DNA of 6,876 bases from an uncultured Spirochaetaceae bacterium (GCA_902797925.1 CADBUT010000050.1:1-6876), one strand, 5' to 3'. Counted from the stretch's first letter, positions 1 to 6,255 are shown. Notes: a model not told the origin generated them from the sequence alone. Translations and numbers: made by a program.

Positions 1-165
1 CTGATTAACAGCAATTGCAACTTCGTTTCCTGTAACGCCAGCCTGAAGCTTGCCCAAAATGCCTTTGTCGAGCTGAAGAGTCAGAATACCAAAAGCCAGC
101 AAAAAGCAGCCTAAAGCAATCTGCAAAATCAACATTCCTAAAGATGATTTGTTCTTTGATGCCAT
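1..165 (-). CDS. Small membrane-anchored protein, 5' part only (runs off left edge)
   Basis: Reading the minus strand from an ATG at 165 gives 55 open codons up to the window edge, starting MASKNKSSLGMLILQIALGC. A hydrophobic stretch at about residues 9-29 (LGMLILQIALGCFLLAFGIL) follows a short Lys-rich start. This fits an N-terminal transmembrane anchor or uncleaved signal, with the rest of the protein probably outside the membrane. The start is well supported: a GGAGGA ribosome binding site lies at 170-175, four bases before the ATG, and a near-consensus promoter lies upstream. A Cys at residue 20 sits in the hydrophobic stretch, but the residues before it (ALG) do not make a strong lipobox. 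I do not recognise the family, and the missing C-terminus prevents a functional call. Confidence 0.8.
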   Translation of the reverse strand, partial: MASKNKSSLGMLILQIALGCFLLAFGILTLQLDKGILGKLQAGVTGNEVAIAVNQ

Positions 166-204
166 ACTTTCCTCCGTAGTGTATGCATAAAATCTATTTC
201 ATGT

Positions 205-233
205 ATTATAGCCCCATAAAATTGAAACCGCAA
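205..233 (-). promoter_or_regulatory. Sigma-70-type promoter for the left-edge membrane protein gene
   Basis: On the minus strand, TTGCGG (228-233) is followed after exactly 17 bp by a perfect TATAAT (205-210). Transcription would start near 198, leaving a leader of about 33 nt that contains the GGAGGA ribosome binding site. Spacing, match and position agree with the downstream start codon. Confidence 0.75.
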
Positions 234-403
234 GAAATTATTTTACCGCTTTCAATAATTTCTCTCTGCATTAAAATACTTCAGCCGGAAAAAATGAAAG
301 CTTAAAAAAAATTCTTGAAATTTAGGAATAAATGTGCAAAAGTATTATAAGCACTCAAACGGAATGTCTTTAGACAAGTTGATGCAGTGCAAAAGGAAGG
401 AAT

Positions 404-952
404 ATGAAAAAATATTTAGTTGTTTTTACGATTCTTTTGTGTGTATCAGTAATCGCTGCTGCACAAGAAAACAAAGCATCTGACAAATCAGATTTAACAG
501 GTTCATGGAATAACAATGTATACACCAACCGCTTTTTTAATTTGAAATTCAAACTGCAGAACGGCTGGACTAAGTATGACACTGATAAAATTCCAGTACA
601 TCAGGCTCAGGACACGACAACACTTGTAATTGCAAATAATATTGAAACAAACGAAAACGTAATGGTAATTTGCAAAGAAGCTGTTGCGGATATGACTACA
701 GAGCAGCACATGACCAATATGAAAAACAAGCTGCTTGCTCTCAAAAACATTAAATACGAAATCAGCGATCTTTCAAAAGAAAAAATTGCAGGCAAGGAAT
801 ATGTCACATTTGCTGCAACATCAACTGTAAACGGAATGACTCTGACTCAAAAGTATTTTTCCCGCGAACAGGATAATTATTTTCTGTCAATTATTGTTAC
901 AACTTTAGACGGTGACGCTGCAATTAAAAATATCATGAAATCTTTCCAATAA
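404..952 (+). CDS. Exported protein of unknown function with signal peptide
   Basis: This 182-residue protein has a classical Sec signal peptide: MKK, a hydrophobic core at residues 4-17, and a likely cleavage at AAA/Q (20/21). Cys13 lies inside the core and is not in a good lipobox, so I expect a soluble periplasmic or secreted protein rather than a lipoprotein. The mature part opens with a short linker, then YTNRFFNLKFKLQNGW (about 40-55). That pattern is typical of the start of small PsbP/Mog1-like beta-sheet domains in bacterial exported proteins; this is resemblance only, not an identification. The rest alternates strands and a helix (AVADMTTEQHMTNMKNKLLAL) and ends with a short helix. 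The ATG is supported by AAGGA at 393-397 with six bases spacing. Upstream, TATTAT at 343-348 could be a -10 element but lacks a good -35. The gene is more AT-rich than mazG. Role unknown. Confidence 0.85.
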   Translation: MKKYLVVFTILLCVSVIAAAQENKASDKSDLTGSWNNNVYTNRFFNLKFKLQNGWTKYDTDKIPVHQAQDTTTLVIANNIETNENVMVICKEAVADMTTEQHMTNMKNKLLALKNIKYEISDLSKEKIAGKEYVTFAATSTVNGMTLTQKYFSREQDNYFLSIIVTTLDGDAAIKNIMKSFQ

Positions 953-976
953 ACGGTTTCATTCCATTCAAAACGC

Positions 977-1003
977 TGACTGCCGGAAACTTCCCGGCAG
1001 TCA
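977..1003. terminator. Perfect 10-bp GC-rich hairpin, possible terminator
   Basis: TGACTGCCGG (977-986) pairs perfectly with CCGGCAGTCA (994-1003) around a 7-nt loop. It starts 25 nt after the stop codon of the exported-protein gene, where a terminator is expected. On the plus strand the sequence after it is ACAAACAACTC with no T-run, so it is not a canonical intrinsic terminator. It could act as an RNA 3'-end stabiliser or Rho-associated stop. Confidence 0.45.
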
Positions 1004-1112
1004 CAAACAACTCACAAAACATAATCTACAGAAAAGTGTCTGCACTCCTAACGCTCCACCCGGCACGCAGGCGGGCTTGTATAAAAACGGACGTGTGTGT
1101 AAACTTCAAGAC

Positions 1113-1967
1113 ATGAGCGACAAAGACACAAAAGAAGCCTTCGGTAGGCTTTATTCGATTATACAGAAGCTGCGCGCCCCGGACGGCTGCCCGTGGGACA
1201 GAGAACAGACGCCGCTTACGATGCGGAGCGATTTAATAGAAGAAACTTTTGAAGCGGTTGACGCAATCACGCAGAACGACACGCCGCACGTAAAAGAAGA
1301 ACTCGGCGACGTGTTCCTCAACACGGCGATGATTACATACATGAACGAGCAGCTCGGCAATTTTACGGCTGCCGACGTGCTCAACGAAGTTTCTGACAAA
1401 ATCATCCGCCGCCATCCGCACGTCTTTCCGAATTCTGAAGGACAGAAGAATGCACTTGAAGGCGGTGCAAAAACTGCCGAGCAGGTTTTAACCCAATGGG
1501 ACGCAATCAAGCGCGGCGTAGAAAACAGAGGCGGCGAAAAAAGCATTTTGGACGAAGTGCCGAAAGGTTTTCCGCCGCTGCTTAAGTCTTATAAAATGCA
1601 CAAAAAGGCCGCAAAAGCAGGCTTTGACTGGGAAAATGCAGGCGGCGCTTTTGAAAAGCTTGACGAAGAGCTGGCTGAATTAAAAGATGCCGCCAAAATT
1701 GAAAGCGCTGAAAGCGATGCTGCCAAAAAGGAAAAGCTCCACAAGCATGTTGAAGAAGAGCTCGGCGACGTGCTTACATGCGTAGTGAACATTGCGCGCC
1801 ACCTTAAGATTGATCCGAACACAGCAATGGAAAGCTCAAACATGAAGTTTTATCGCCGTTTTAGCGCAGTTGAGGCGCAGGCAAAATCAATTGGCAAGAG
1901 CGTAAAAGACTGTTCGACAGACGAGCTTGAAACATTCTGGCAGAACAGCAAGAAAAGCGAAAAATAG
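1113..1967 (+). CDS. mazG: MazG nucleoside triphosphate pyrophosphohydrolase
   Basis: MazG hydrolyses NTPs and dNTPs to the monophosphate plus pyrophosphate, acting as a cytosolic house-cleaning enzyme and, in E. coli, modulating stress responses. The 284-residue product has the full two-domain layout; E. coli MazG is about 263 residues. Domain 1 (about 11-105) carries LRAPDGCPWDREQT (20-33), the acidic helix EETFEAVDA (43-51), EELGD (62-66) and KIIRRHPHVF (97-105). Domain 2 (about 155-276) carries DEELAEL (184-190), EEELGD (214-219), KFYRRF (245-250) and the conserved Trp in ETFWQNSKK (W276). The metal-binding Glu/Asp set and the C-terminal Lys/Arg/Trp signature expected for the active second domain are all present. 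The frame is open back to a TTG at 1077, but I choose ATG 1113 because it gives the usual short lead before LYSIIQKLR. There is no clear ribosome binding site; TATAAA at 1080-1085 may be a -10. An insert at 192-208 (KIESAESDAAKKEKLHK) lengthens domain 2. Confidence 0.93.
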   Translation: MSDKDTKEAFGRLYSIIQKLRAPDGCPWDREQTPLTMRSDLIEETFEAVDAITQNDTPHVKEELGDVFLNTAMITYMNEQLGNFTAADVLNEVSDKIIRRHPHVFPNSEGQKNALEGGAKTAEQVLTQWDAIKRGVENRGGEKSILDEVPKGFPPLLKSYKMHKKAAKAGFDWENAGGAFEKLDEELAELKDAAKIESAESDAAKKEKLHKHVEEELGDVLTCVVNIARHLKIDPNTAMESSNMKFYRRFSAVEAQAKSIGKSVKDCSTDELETFWQNSKKSEK

Positions 1968-2022
1968 CAAATTGCACGGCGCGCGGTGTGGCACCAGCTT
2001 AAAGCGTGTGCACCGGTCTCTC

Positions 2023-3285
2023 CTACTCGGCGCTGTTGCTGGCGCGGCTGTAAAAGGCGTTCATTGTTTCAACCATCTTCTTGTTTGAGTCAGAGCTGAA
2101 GTCGAGCAAGACCCGGAAAGTTTCATCTGGAATGCAGAAGACCTTTGAATCACTTTCTGCCACAGCCGCGCTGTTGCGCTTTCGCTTAGTCAGACAGTCA
2201 ATTTCGCCAAAAAAAGTTCCGGCTGAATAATATTCGATATGGTTGTTCTCAAAGTATGAAATTGTGCCCGAAGCCACATAATAAATGCAGCCACTTCTTG
2301 TGCCGCTCTCAAAAACAGTCTGCCCTTTTTCAAGCTGCATCACTTCGGCATCAAGCACAGATTCAGGCTCTTTAAAGATGATTCTTGTAAACACATCAGC
2401 CGGATTTCTGGCATTTTCAGGCGGAAGAAGATAAAGCTGCTCAAAGCTCAAAATCTCGTAAAATTGCCTTACAAAAATACATTCAGCAAAAAACAGAAGC
2501 AGCATGAAGAACACATAAACTTCAAGCATAAGCACAATCAAATTGCTCAAAACACCGTAGACAATGTTGTAGCGGCCCATATTCAGAAACAGATGAAAGA
2601 AAACGTCAAAAATCCAGAATGAAAACGTGCAGAAAGCAGCTGAAATTGCGCAATATCTGAATTTAGGCTTGCTGCCAGGCACAAAATGATAGAAAAGCGT
2701 AATTACAATGAACATCATCGCAACCGGCGCGATGCTCAAGAAAAGGTCGCCGGACTTTTTTAAGAACCACGGCACATAAGTCACAAGCCCCGTAATATTG
2801 ATGAAAGCCTGAAAAATGTTCAGCACAAACACCAGAAGCGCAACGCCAAGAACAAGCAGCACTTCAGACGTAAACGTGATAATTCCGCCGATCAGCGGCT
2901 TTTGCGGCACGGCATCACGGAAAATCTGCCTGAAACCGCGCATCAAATAATTGAAGAAGCGTCTTGCCATCCACAGAATGAACACCGTGATGATGATTTC
3001 GAAAATGCCGGTCTTTTTTACTGAAAAAATCGAACCGAGAACATTCTGCAAATCAAATGCCTGCATAATCGAAGTCTGTTTCAGCATATCGATGAATGCA
3101 TCGGGCGTCGTCTTAAAAAAGCGGATGAGAATTCCGGCAATGAGCATTATTATCGGAACGAGCGAACACAAAAAGCCGTAAGAACCGGCTGCCGCATAAG
3201 TCAGCAAATCATTCCTGATAAAAAGCGTGCTTACCAGAGTTAAAAACTGCATTGTCCTTTTTAAAAAGTGCGGACGTATTTTCAT
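2023..3285 (-). CDS. YihY/BrkB-family membrane protein with C-terminal cyclic-nucleotide-binding domain
   Basis: The product has 420 residues and two parts. Residues 1-275 form a YihY/BrkB-type inner-membrane domain with about six hydrophobic segments (roughly 30-56, 92-110, 133-162, 181-202, 211-233, 243-270). It includes the family-like NIVYGVLSNLIVLMLEVYVF (240-259) and a Glu/Cys near the end of the last helix (FFAECIF). Residues about 300-400 form a cNMP-binding beta-roll: LEKGQTVFESGTRSGCIYYVASGT (318-341), then FGEIDCL (359-365), Arg370 in RNSAAVAES, and FCIP (383-386). The Glu361 and Arg370 that contact the cyclic nucleotide in CAP-type domains are in register, so binding is possible. 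YihY proteins have no agreed function; the old ribonuclease BN label is obsolete. The gene starts 14 nt after yhbY ends, so the two are probably one transcript. No good ribosome binding site precedes the chosen ATG; Met12 is an alternative start. Confidence 0.88.
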   Translation of the reverse strand: MKIRPHFLKRTMQFLTLVSTLFIRNDLLTYAAAGSYGFLCSLVPIIMLIAGILIRFFKTTPDAFIDMLKQTSIMQAFDLQNVLGSIFSVKKTGIFEIIITVFILWMARRFFNYLMRGFRQIFRDAVPQKPLIGGIITFTSEVLLVLGVALLVFVLNIFQAFINITGLVTYVPWFLKKSGDLFLSIAPVAMMFIVITLFYHFVPGSKPKFRYCAISAAFCTFSFWIFDVFFHLFLNMGRYNIVYGVLSNLIVLMLEVYVFFMLLLFFAECIFVRQFYEILSFEQLYLLPPENARNPADVFTRIIFKEPESVLDAEVMQLEKGQTVFESGTRSGCIYYVASGTISYFENNHIEYYSAGTFFGEIDCLTKRKRNSAAVAESDSKVFCIPDETFRVLLDFSSDSNKKMVETMNAFYSRASNSAE

Positions 3286-3299
3286 GGCATGAAAGGCTG

Positions 3300-3596
3300 T
3301 TAAAATGAAATCTTTCTGTCTTCGGGCTTTTCTGCCTGCTTGTAGAGAATTGCCCTGTTGCCGATTATGCGCACCAAAGTTGCGTCTGTTTCGGTACAGA
3401 TTTTCTGCGTGAGTTCAGTTTTTTCGTCTTTGTATTCGTTGAACTTGATTTTTATCAGCTCGTGCGCATCAAGCGAAGTCTGCACCATTTTTATAACGCC
3501 GTCTGTAACACCGGCAGCACCGACGATTACAACCGGCTCAATGTCATGCGCAATCTTCTCAAGAGCCTTGCGCTGTTTGCTTGTCAATTCAATCAT
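3300..3596 (-). CDS. yhbY: YhbY-family ribosome assembly RNA-binding protein (CRM domain)
   Basis: The 98-residue product matches the whole length of bacterial YhbY (about 97 residues), a single CRM domain that binds pre-50S ribosomal particles and helps large-subunit assembly. Visible family features are the N-terminal helix LTSKQRKALEKIAH (4-17), the loop VIVGAAGVTDGVI (23-35) corresponding to the conserved GxxGlT RNA-contact loop, HELIKIKF (45-52), and the C-terminal strand VRIIGNRAILYK (75-86). It is the first gene of a two-gene minus-strand unit with the YihY-cNMP fusion. The ATG at 3596 has only a weak GAGAA upstream. The best promoter-like pair (TTGTTT, 17 bp, TAATAT) would put the transcript start almost at the ATG, so the leader may be very short. 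Confidence 0.92.
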   Translation of the reverse strand: MIELTSKQRKALEKIAHDIEPVVIVGAAGVTDGVIKMVQTSLDAHELIKIKFNEYKDEKTELTQKICTETDATLVRIIGNRAILYKQAEKPEDRKISF

Positions 3597-3669
3597 GTTC
3601 TCATATTAGCATAAACAGCATGTCAAAACAAGCTTGAAAAAAAAGCGTCACCCCGAACTTGCAATACTT

Positions 3670-3785
3670 TTGAAAAATAGTGCTCCATTTCCGTCGGAAA
3701 TCCGTGCTTAGACCACAAGAGTGCTCGCTACGCTCGCAATTGTGGTCAGCACGAATTTTCGACTCCATTGCGCACTATTTTTCAA
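3670..3785. repeat. Nested palindromic element 1, 116 bp
   Basis: Perfect 14-bp terminal inverted repeats, TTGAAAAATAGTGC (3670-3683) and its complement (3772-3785), bound the element. Inside, CGTGCT (3703-3708) plus GACCACAA (3711-3718) pair with TTGTGGTC (3740-3747) plus AGCACG (3748-3753), with a 2-nt TA bulge. Flanking stretches 3693-3702 and 3754-3763 also pair imperfectly. The loop holds two direct copies of GCTCGC separated by TAC. No obvious target-site duplication flanks it. Confidence 0.8.
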
Positions 3786-3833
3786 GCATTTCATTTTCAG
3801 TTATTTTGTTGGCGGTCTGTAATGCATTGAATC

Positions 3834-3963
3834 TTGGCCGAGGGGAAGTAGCGAAGGCGTGGATGCGGACTGCCTCGCGGGTGCGAGCGAATGCGAGTCT
3901 AATTTCCAATTACCCGCGCCGAGCAGTCCGACAGACACGACGTAGCGGATTCCCCTCGGCCAA
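3834..3963. repeat. Nested palindromic element 2, 130 bp
   Basis: Perfect 14-bp terminal inverted repeats, TTGGCCGAGGGGAA (3834-3847) and its complement (3950-3963), bound the element. Inside, CGGACTGC (3866-3873) pairs with GCAGTCCG (3923-3930), and CGCGGGT (3876-3882) pairs with ACCCGCG (3912-3918). The loop contains GTGCGAGCGAATGCGAG. GTAGCG occurs as a direct repeat just inside each terminus (3848-3853 and 3942-3947). It is clearly more GC-rich than the surrounding intergenic DNA. Confidence 0.8.
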
Positions 3964-4005
3964 ACATTTTAAACCATCACTTTACATAAAAGCTAATTCA
4001 GAGTA

Positions 4006-4034
4006 TTGCCTACGATGTCGATATTTTGTATAAT
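4006..4034 (+). promoter_or_regulatory. Sigma-70-type promoter for citrate synthase-rsuA
   Basis: TTGCCT (4006-4011) is followed after exactly 17 bp by a perfect TATAAT (4029-4034), predicting a start near 4041 and a leader of about 55 nt. The in-frame codons upstream of 4096 that extend the citrate synthase frame overlap this promoter, so they are very unlikely to be translated. Confidence 0.75.
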
Positions 4035-4084
4035 TATGCTTGAAATTAACGAAAATTCGCATAAAAATGCAAAATTATGTAAAC

Positions 4085-4091
4085 AAGGTGG
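4085..4091 (+). promoter_or_regulatory. Ribosome binding site deciding the citrate synthase start
   Basis: AAGGTGG ends four bases before ATG 4096. The other in-frame candidates upstream (ATG 4015 and 4036, TTG 4006) lack such a site and lie in or next to the promoter. Confidence 0.7.
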
Positions 4092-4095
4092 CGAA

Positions 4096-5454
4096 ATGGC
4101 TGATTACAGTGAAAAAGCATTTATTAATAAGTTGTCAGATATTGCCTGTCACAACGACCCGATTGACCAGTCTCTTTATCAGGCTTACGACGTAAAGCGC
4201 GGCTTACGCTACAGCGACGGCCGCGGTGTTCTTGTTGGTTTGACCCAGATTGGTGATGTTGTCGGCTATGAAATGAAAGACGGCCAGAAAGTTGCCGTGC
4301 CCGGCAAGCTTTACTACCGCGGCTACGACGTAGAGCAGCTTATTAAAGATGCAGAAGCCCATAATCAGTTTGGCTTTGAGCAGACGGCATATCTGCTTAT
4401 TTTTGGCGAACTGCCGACAAAAGACCAGCTTGAAGAATTCCGCCAGTTTCTCGGCAGCAGACGCGAGCTTCCGTCTTTCTTTACAGAAGACATGATTCTA
4501 AAAGCGCCGTCGCCTGATATTATGAACAAGCTTGCACGCGGCGTGCTTGCAAGCTATTCTTATGACGATTCGCCGGAAGACGTGAGCGTTGCAAACGTAA
4601 TCCGCCAGTGCATAGAGCTTATTGCGCGCTTTCCTGCCCTTGTTTCAAACGCTTATCAGGCAAAGCGCCGCTACTACGACGGCCAGAGCATGTACATTCA
4701 CTTTTCAGACCCGTCAATTTCTACGGCTGAAAACTTTTTGCGGCTAATCCGCTTTGACTCGCAGTATACGCGCCTTGAAGCAGAACTGCTTGACCTTGCG
4801 CTTATTCTTCATGCAGAGCACGGCGGCGGTAATAACTCAAGCTTTACGGTTCACGTGGTTTCATCTGCCGACACAGACACATATTCAGCAATTGCGGCCG
4901 GCGTAGGCTCTCTTAAAGGCCGCCGCCACGGTGGCGCGAACCTTCAGGTTATGGGCATGATGGACGAAATAAAGGCTAACGTAAAAGACTGGTCAAGCGA
5001 AAAGCAGGTTGCCGACTATCTGCGCAAAATCTTGCGCAAAGAAGCCGGAAACGGTTCAGGTCTTGTTTACGGCATGGGCCATGCAGTTTATACGATAAGC
5101 GACCCGCGCGCGTGCCAGCTTAAGCGCAAAGCCGAGCTGCTTGCCAAAGAGAAAGGCTGCCTTGAAGAGTTCAACCTTTATTGCCTTATCGAAAAGCTTA
5201 CGCCAGATGTTTTCCACGAAGTAAAGAAGAGCGACAAGCGCATCTGCGCAAACGTAGACCTCTTCTCGGGCTTTGTCTATTCAATGCTCAACATTCCGCG
5301 CTCGCTTTTCACGCCGATATTTGCAATTTCGCGCATTGCGGGCTGGTCTGCACACCGCATCGAGGAAGTTGTAGCCGGCAACCGCATTTACCGCCCGGCT
5401 TACAAGAACATCCTTCAGCCGCGCGAATACATTCCGATTGACGAGCGCAAGTAA
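4096..5454 (+). CDS. gltA: Citrate synthase (Si-type, citrate/2-methylcitrate synthase family)
   Basis: The enzyme condenses oxaloacetate and acetyl-CoA to citrate in the cytosol; in anaerobes this usually feeds a partial TCA branch towards 2-oxoglutarate and glutamate. From ATG 4096 the protein has 452 residues. The catalytic set is complete: His242 in HAEHGGGNNSSF (239-250), His278 in LKGRRHGGAN (273-282), and Asp336 in SDPR (335-338), corresponding to the two His and the Asp of the classical enzyme. GMGHAVY (326-332) supplies the oxaloacetate-binding His329. LYYRGYDVEQLI (72-83) and the C-terminal GWSAHRIEE (416-424) are also conserved. The roughly 450-residue length with an N-terminal extension before GVLVGLTQIGDV resembles the enzymes of clostridia and spirochaetes rather than E. 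coli GltA. It has its own promoter, and its stop overlaps the rsuA start. Methylcitrate synthase activity cannot be excluded from sequence. Confidence 0.95.
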   Translation: MADYSEKAFINKLSDIACHNDPIDQSLYQAYDVKRGLRYSDGRGVLVGLTQIGDVVGYEMKDGQKVAVPGKLYYRGYDVEQLIKDAEAHNQFGFEQTAYLLIFGELPTKDQLEEFRQFLGSRRELPSFFTEDMILKAPSPDIMNKLARGVLASYSYDDSPEDVSVANVIRQCIELIARFPALVSNAYQAKRRYYDGQSMYIHFSDPSISTAENFLRLIRFDSQYTRLEAELLDLALILHAEHGGGNNSSFTVHVVSSADTDTYSAIAAGVGSLKGRRHGGANLQVMGMMDEIKANVKDWSSEKQVADYLRKILRKEAGNGSGLVYGMGHAVYTISDPRACQLKRKAELLAKEKGCLEEFNLYCLIEKLTPDVFHEVKKSDKRICANVDLFSGFVYSMLNIPRSLFTPIFAISRIAGWSAHRIEEVVAGNRIYRPAYKNILQPREYIPIDERK

Positions 5455-6200
5455 TGGCGACGGAACGGATCGACAAGCTTCTGGCTGTTTCAGGCTACGG
5501 CTCAAGAAAAGACGCGAAAAAGCTGCTTCATTCAGGCGCGGTAACAGTTGACGGCGTTGCCGTGACTAGCGCAGATTTTCACGTTGACACCGAAAAATCT
5601 ACGGTTGCCGTAGACGGCGAGCCGCTTGTCTTTCAGAAGCATGTCTACATTATGATGAACAAGCCCGCCAATGTCGTAAGCTCAACAAAAGACGGCGAGC
5701 ACCAGACTGTGCTTGATTTGCTTAAAGCTGAATACAAGCACCGCTTTCTTGGCGGCAGCCTGCACCTTATCGGGCGGCTAGACATTGACACAGAAGGGCT
5801 GCTGCTTTTGACCACAGACGGAAGCTTGACGCACCGGCTGACTTCGCCCAAGCAGAACATTCCGAAGACTTATTTTGCACGCCTTAGAGATACGCTTAAC
5901 GAGCAGGAAAAAGCTGACTATATAGAAAGATTCCGCAACGGCATTGAAGTACCGCGCGAGCATAACGAAGAAGCTTTCACCTCAAAAAGCGCCGGGCTTG
6001 ATTTTGAAAGCGGCAACGAATGCCGCCTTACAATCTACGAAGGCAAATACCATCAGGTTAAGCGCATGTTCGCGGAGCTTGGCAACGAGGTTGTCTATCT
6101 CAAGCGTCTCAAAGAAGGCCCTATTGAGCTAGACCCGAATCTTCAGCCCGGCCAATCACGCGAACTCACACCAGACGAAAAAGCCGCCCTCGGAATATGA
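5454..6200 (+). CDS. rsuA: RsuA-family pseudouridine synthase (probably 16S rRNA)
   Basis: Enzymes of this family isomerise a specific uridine in rRNA to pseudouridine; RsuA acts on U516 of 16S rRNA. The 248-residue product has an N-terminal S4 RNA-binding domain (1 to about 60, with RIDKLLAVSGYGSRKDAKKL), then the catalytic domain. That domain has MMNKPANVVSSTKD (67-80), GRLDIDTEGLLLLTTDG (107-123) with catalytic Asp110, SPKQNIPKTY (131-140) and EGKYHQVKRMF (196-206). The IDTEG and YHQVKRMF forms fit the RsuA/RluB/RluE/RluF branch. RsuA is preferred over RluB because of the compact length and overall similarity to E. coli RsuA, but target choice within the branch is uncertain. The ATG shares its A with the citrate synthase stop (TAATG) and has only a weak ribosome binding site, indicating translational coupling. 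Confidence 0.9.
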   Translation: MATERIDKLLAVSGYGSRKDAKKLLHSGAVTVDGVAVTSADFHVDTEKSTVAVDGEPLVFQKHVYIMMNKPANVVSSTKDGEHQTVLDLLKAEYKHRFLGGSLHLIGRLDIDTEGLLLLTTDGSLTHRLTSPKQNIPKTYFARLRDTLNEQEKADYIERFRNGIEVPREHNEEAFTSKSAGLDFESGNECRLTIYEGKYHQVKRMFAELGNEVVYLKRLKEGPIELDPNLQPGQSRELTPDEKAALGI

Positions 6201-6205
6201 GCTAA

Positions 6206-6255
6206 AAGGGAAAGGGTAAACCCCTTCATCCGAGGCGCGGTTTTCCCTTTCCCTT
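6206..6255. repeat. Purine/pyrimidine inverted repeat downstream of rsuA
   Basis: The left arm at 6206-6222 (AAGGGAAAGGGTAAACC) pairs with the right arm at 6239-6255 at 16 of 17 positions around a 16-nt loop, starting 5 nt after the rsuA stop. A further pyrimidine tract (ACCCTTTCC at 6258-6266) could pair with GGAAAGGGT in the same left arm. The position suits a terminator or RNA 3' stabiliser, but no T-run follows the stem. Confidence 0.6.

Larger units (their letters stand above)
3597..4095. other. Divergent intergenic region between yhbY and citrate synthase
   Basis: No credible gene lies in these roughly 500 bases. The only open frame of note on the plus strand (about 3680-4033) lies almost entirely across the two palindromic elements, has no ribosome binding site and encodes an Arg/Ser-rich string with no domain I recognise, so I treat it as chance. 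The region holds two nested inverted-repeat elements, a 48-bp AT-richer spacer between them, a fragment GTCACCCCGAACTTG at 3647-3661 before the first, and the citrate synthase promoter and leader. Confidence 0.8.

Noticed and set aside
315..348. Promoter for the exported-protein gene using TTGAAA (315-320) and TATTAT (343-348)
   Set aside because: The 22-bp spacing is too long and no alternative -35 fits TATTAT well.
1077..1112. TTG start for mazG twelve codons upstream
   Set aside because: ATG 1113 already gives the usual MazG N-terminus, and a possible -10 (TATAAA, 1080-1085) overlaps the extension.
1151..1546. Minus-strand open frame of 131 codons inside mazG
   Set aside because: It is the antisense shadow of a clearly recognised mazG, with Ser/Phe-rich composition and no domain.
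1984..2015. Bidirectional terminator between the convergent mazG and YihY-cNMP genes
   Set aside because: Only a 5-bp CGGTG/CACCG stem with a 22-nt loop and no T-run; not convincing.
3603..3631. Promoter TTGTTT-17-TAATAT for yhbY on the minus strand
   Set aside because: Both hexamers are weak and the predicted start falls at the ATG itself; a better-looking TTGACA nearby has only 12 bp to TAATAT. Too uncertain to list as a feature.
3680..4033. Plus-strand open frame of 117 codons across the divergent gap
   Set aside because: It lies across both nested palindromes and the citrate synthase promoter, lacks a ribosome binding site and shows no recognisable domain.
4006..4095. N-terminal extension of citrate synthase by 30 codons
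   Set aside because: The extension overlaps a TTGCCT-17-TATAAT promoter, while ATG 4096 has a good AAGGTGG site and gives a normal family N-terminus.
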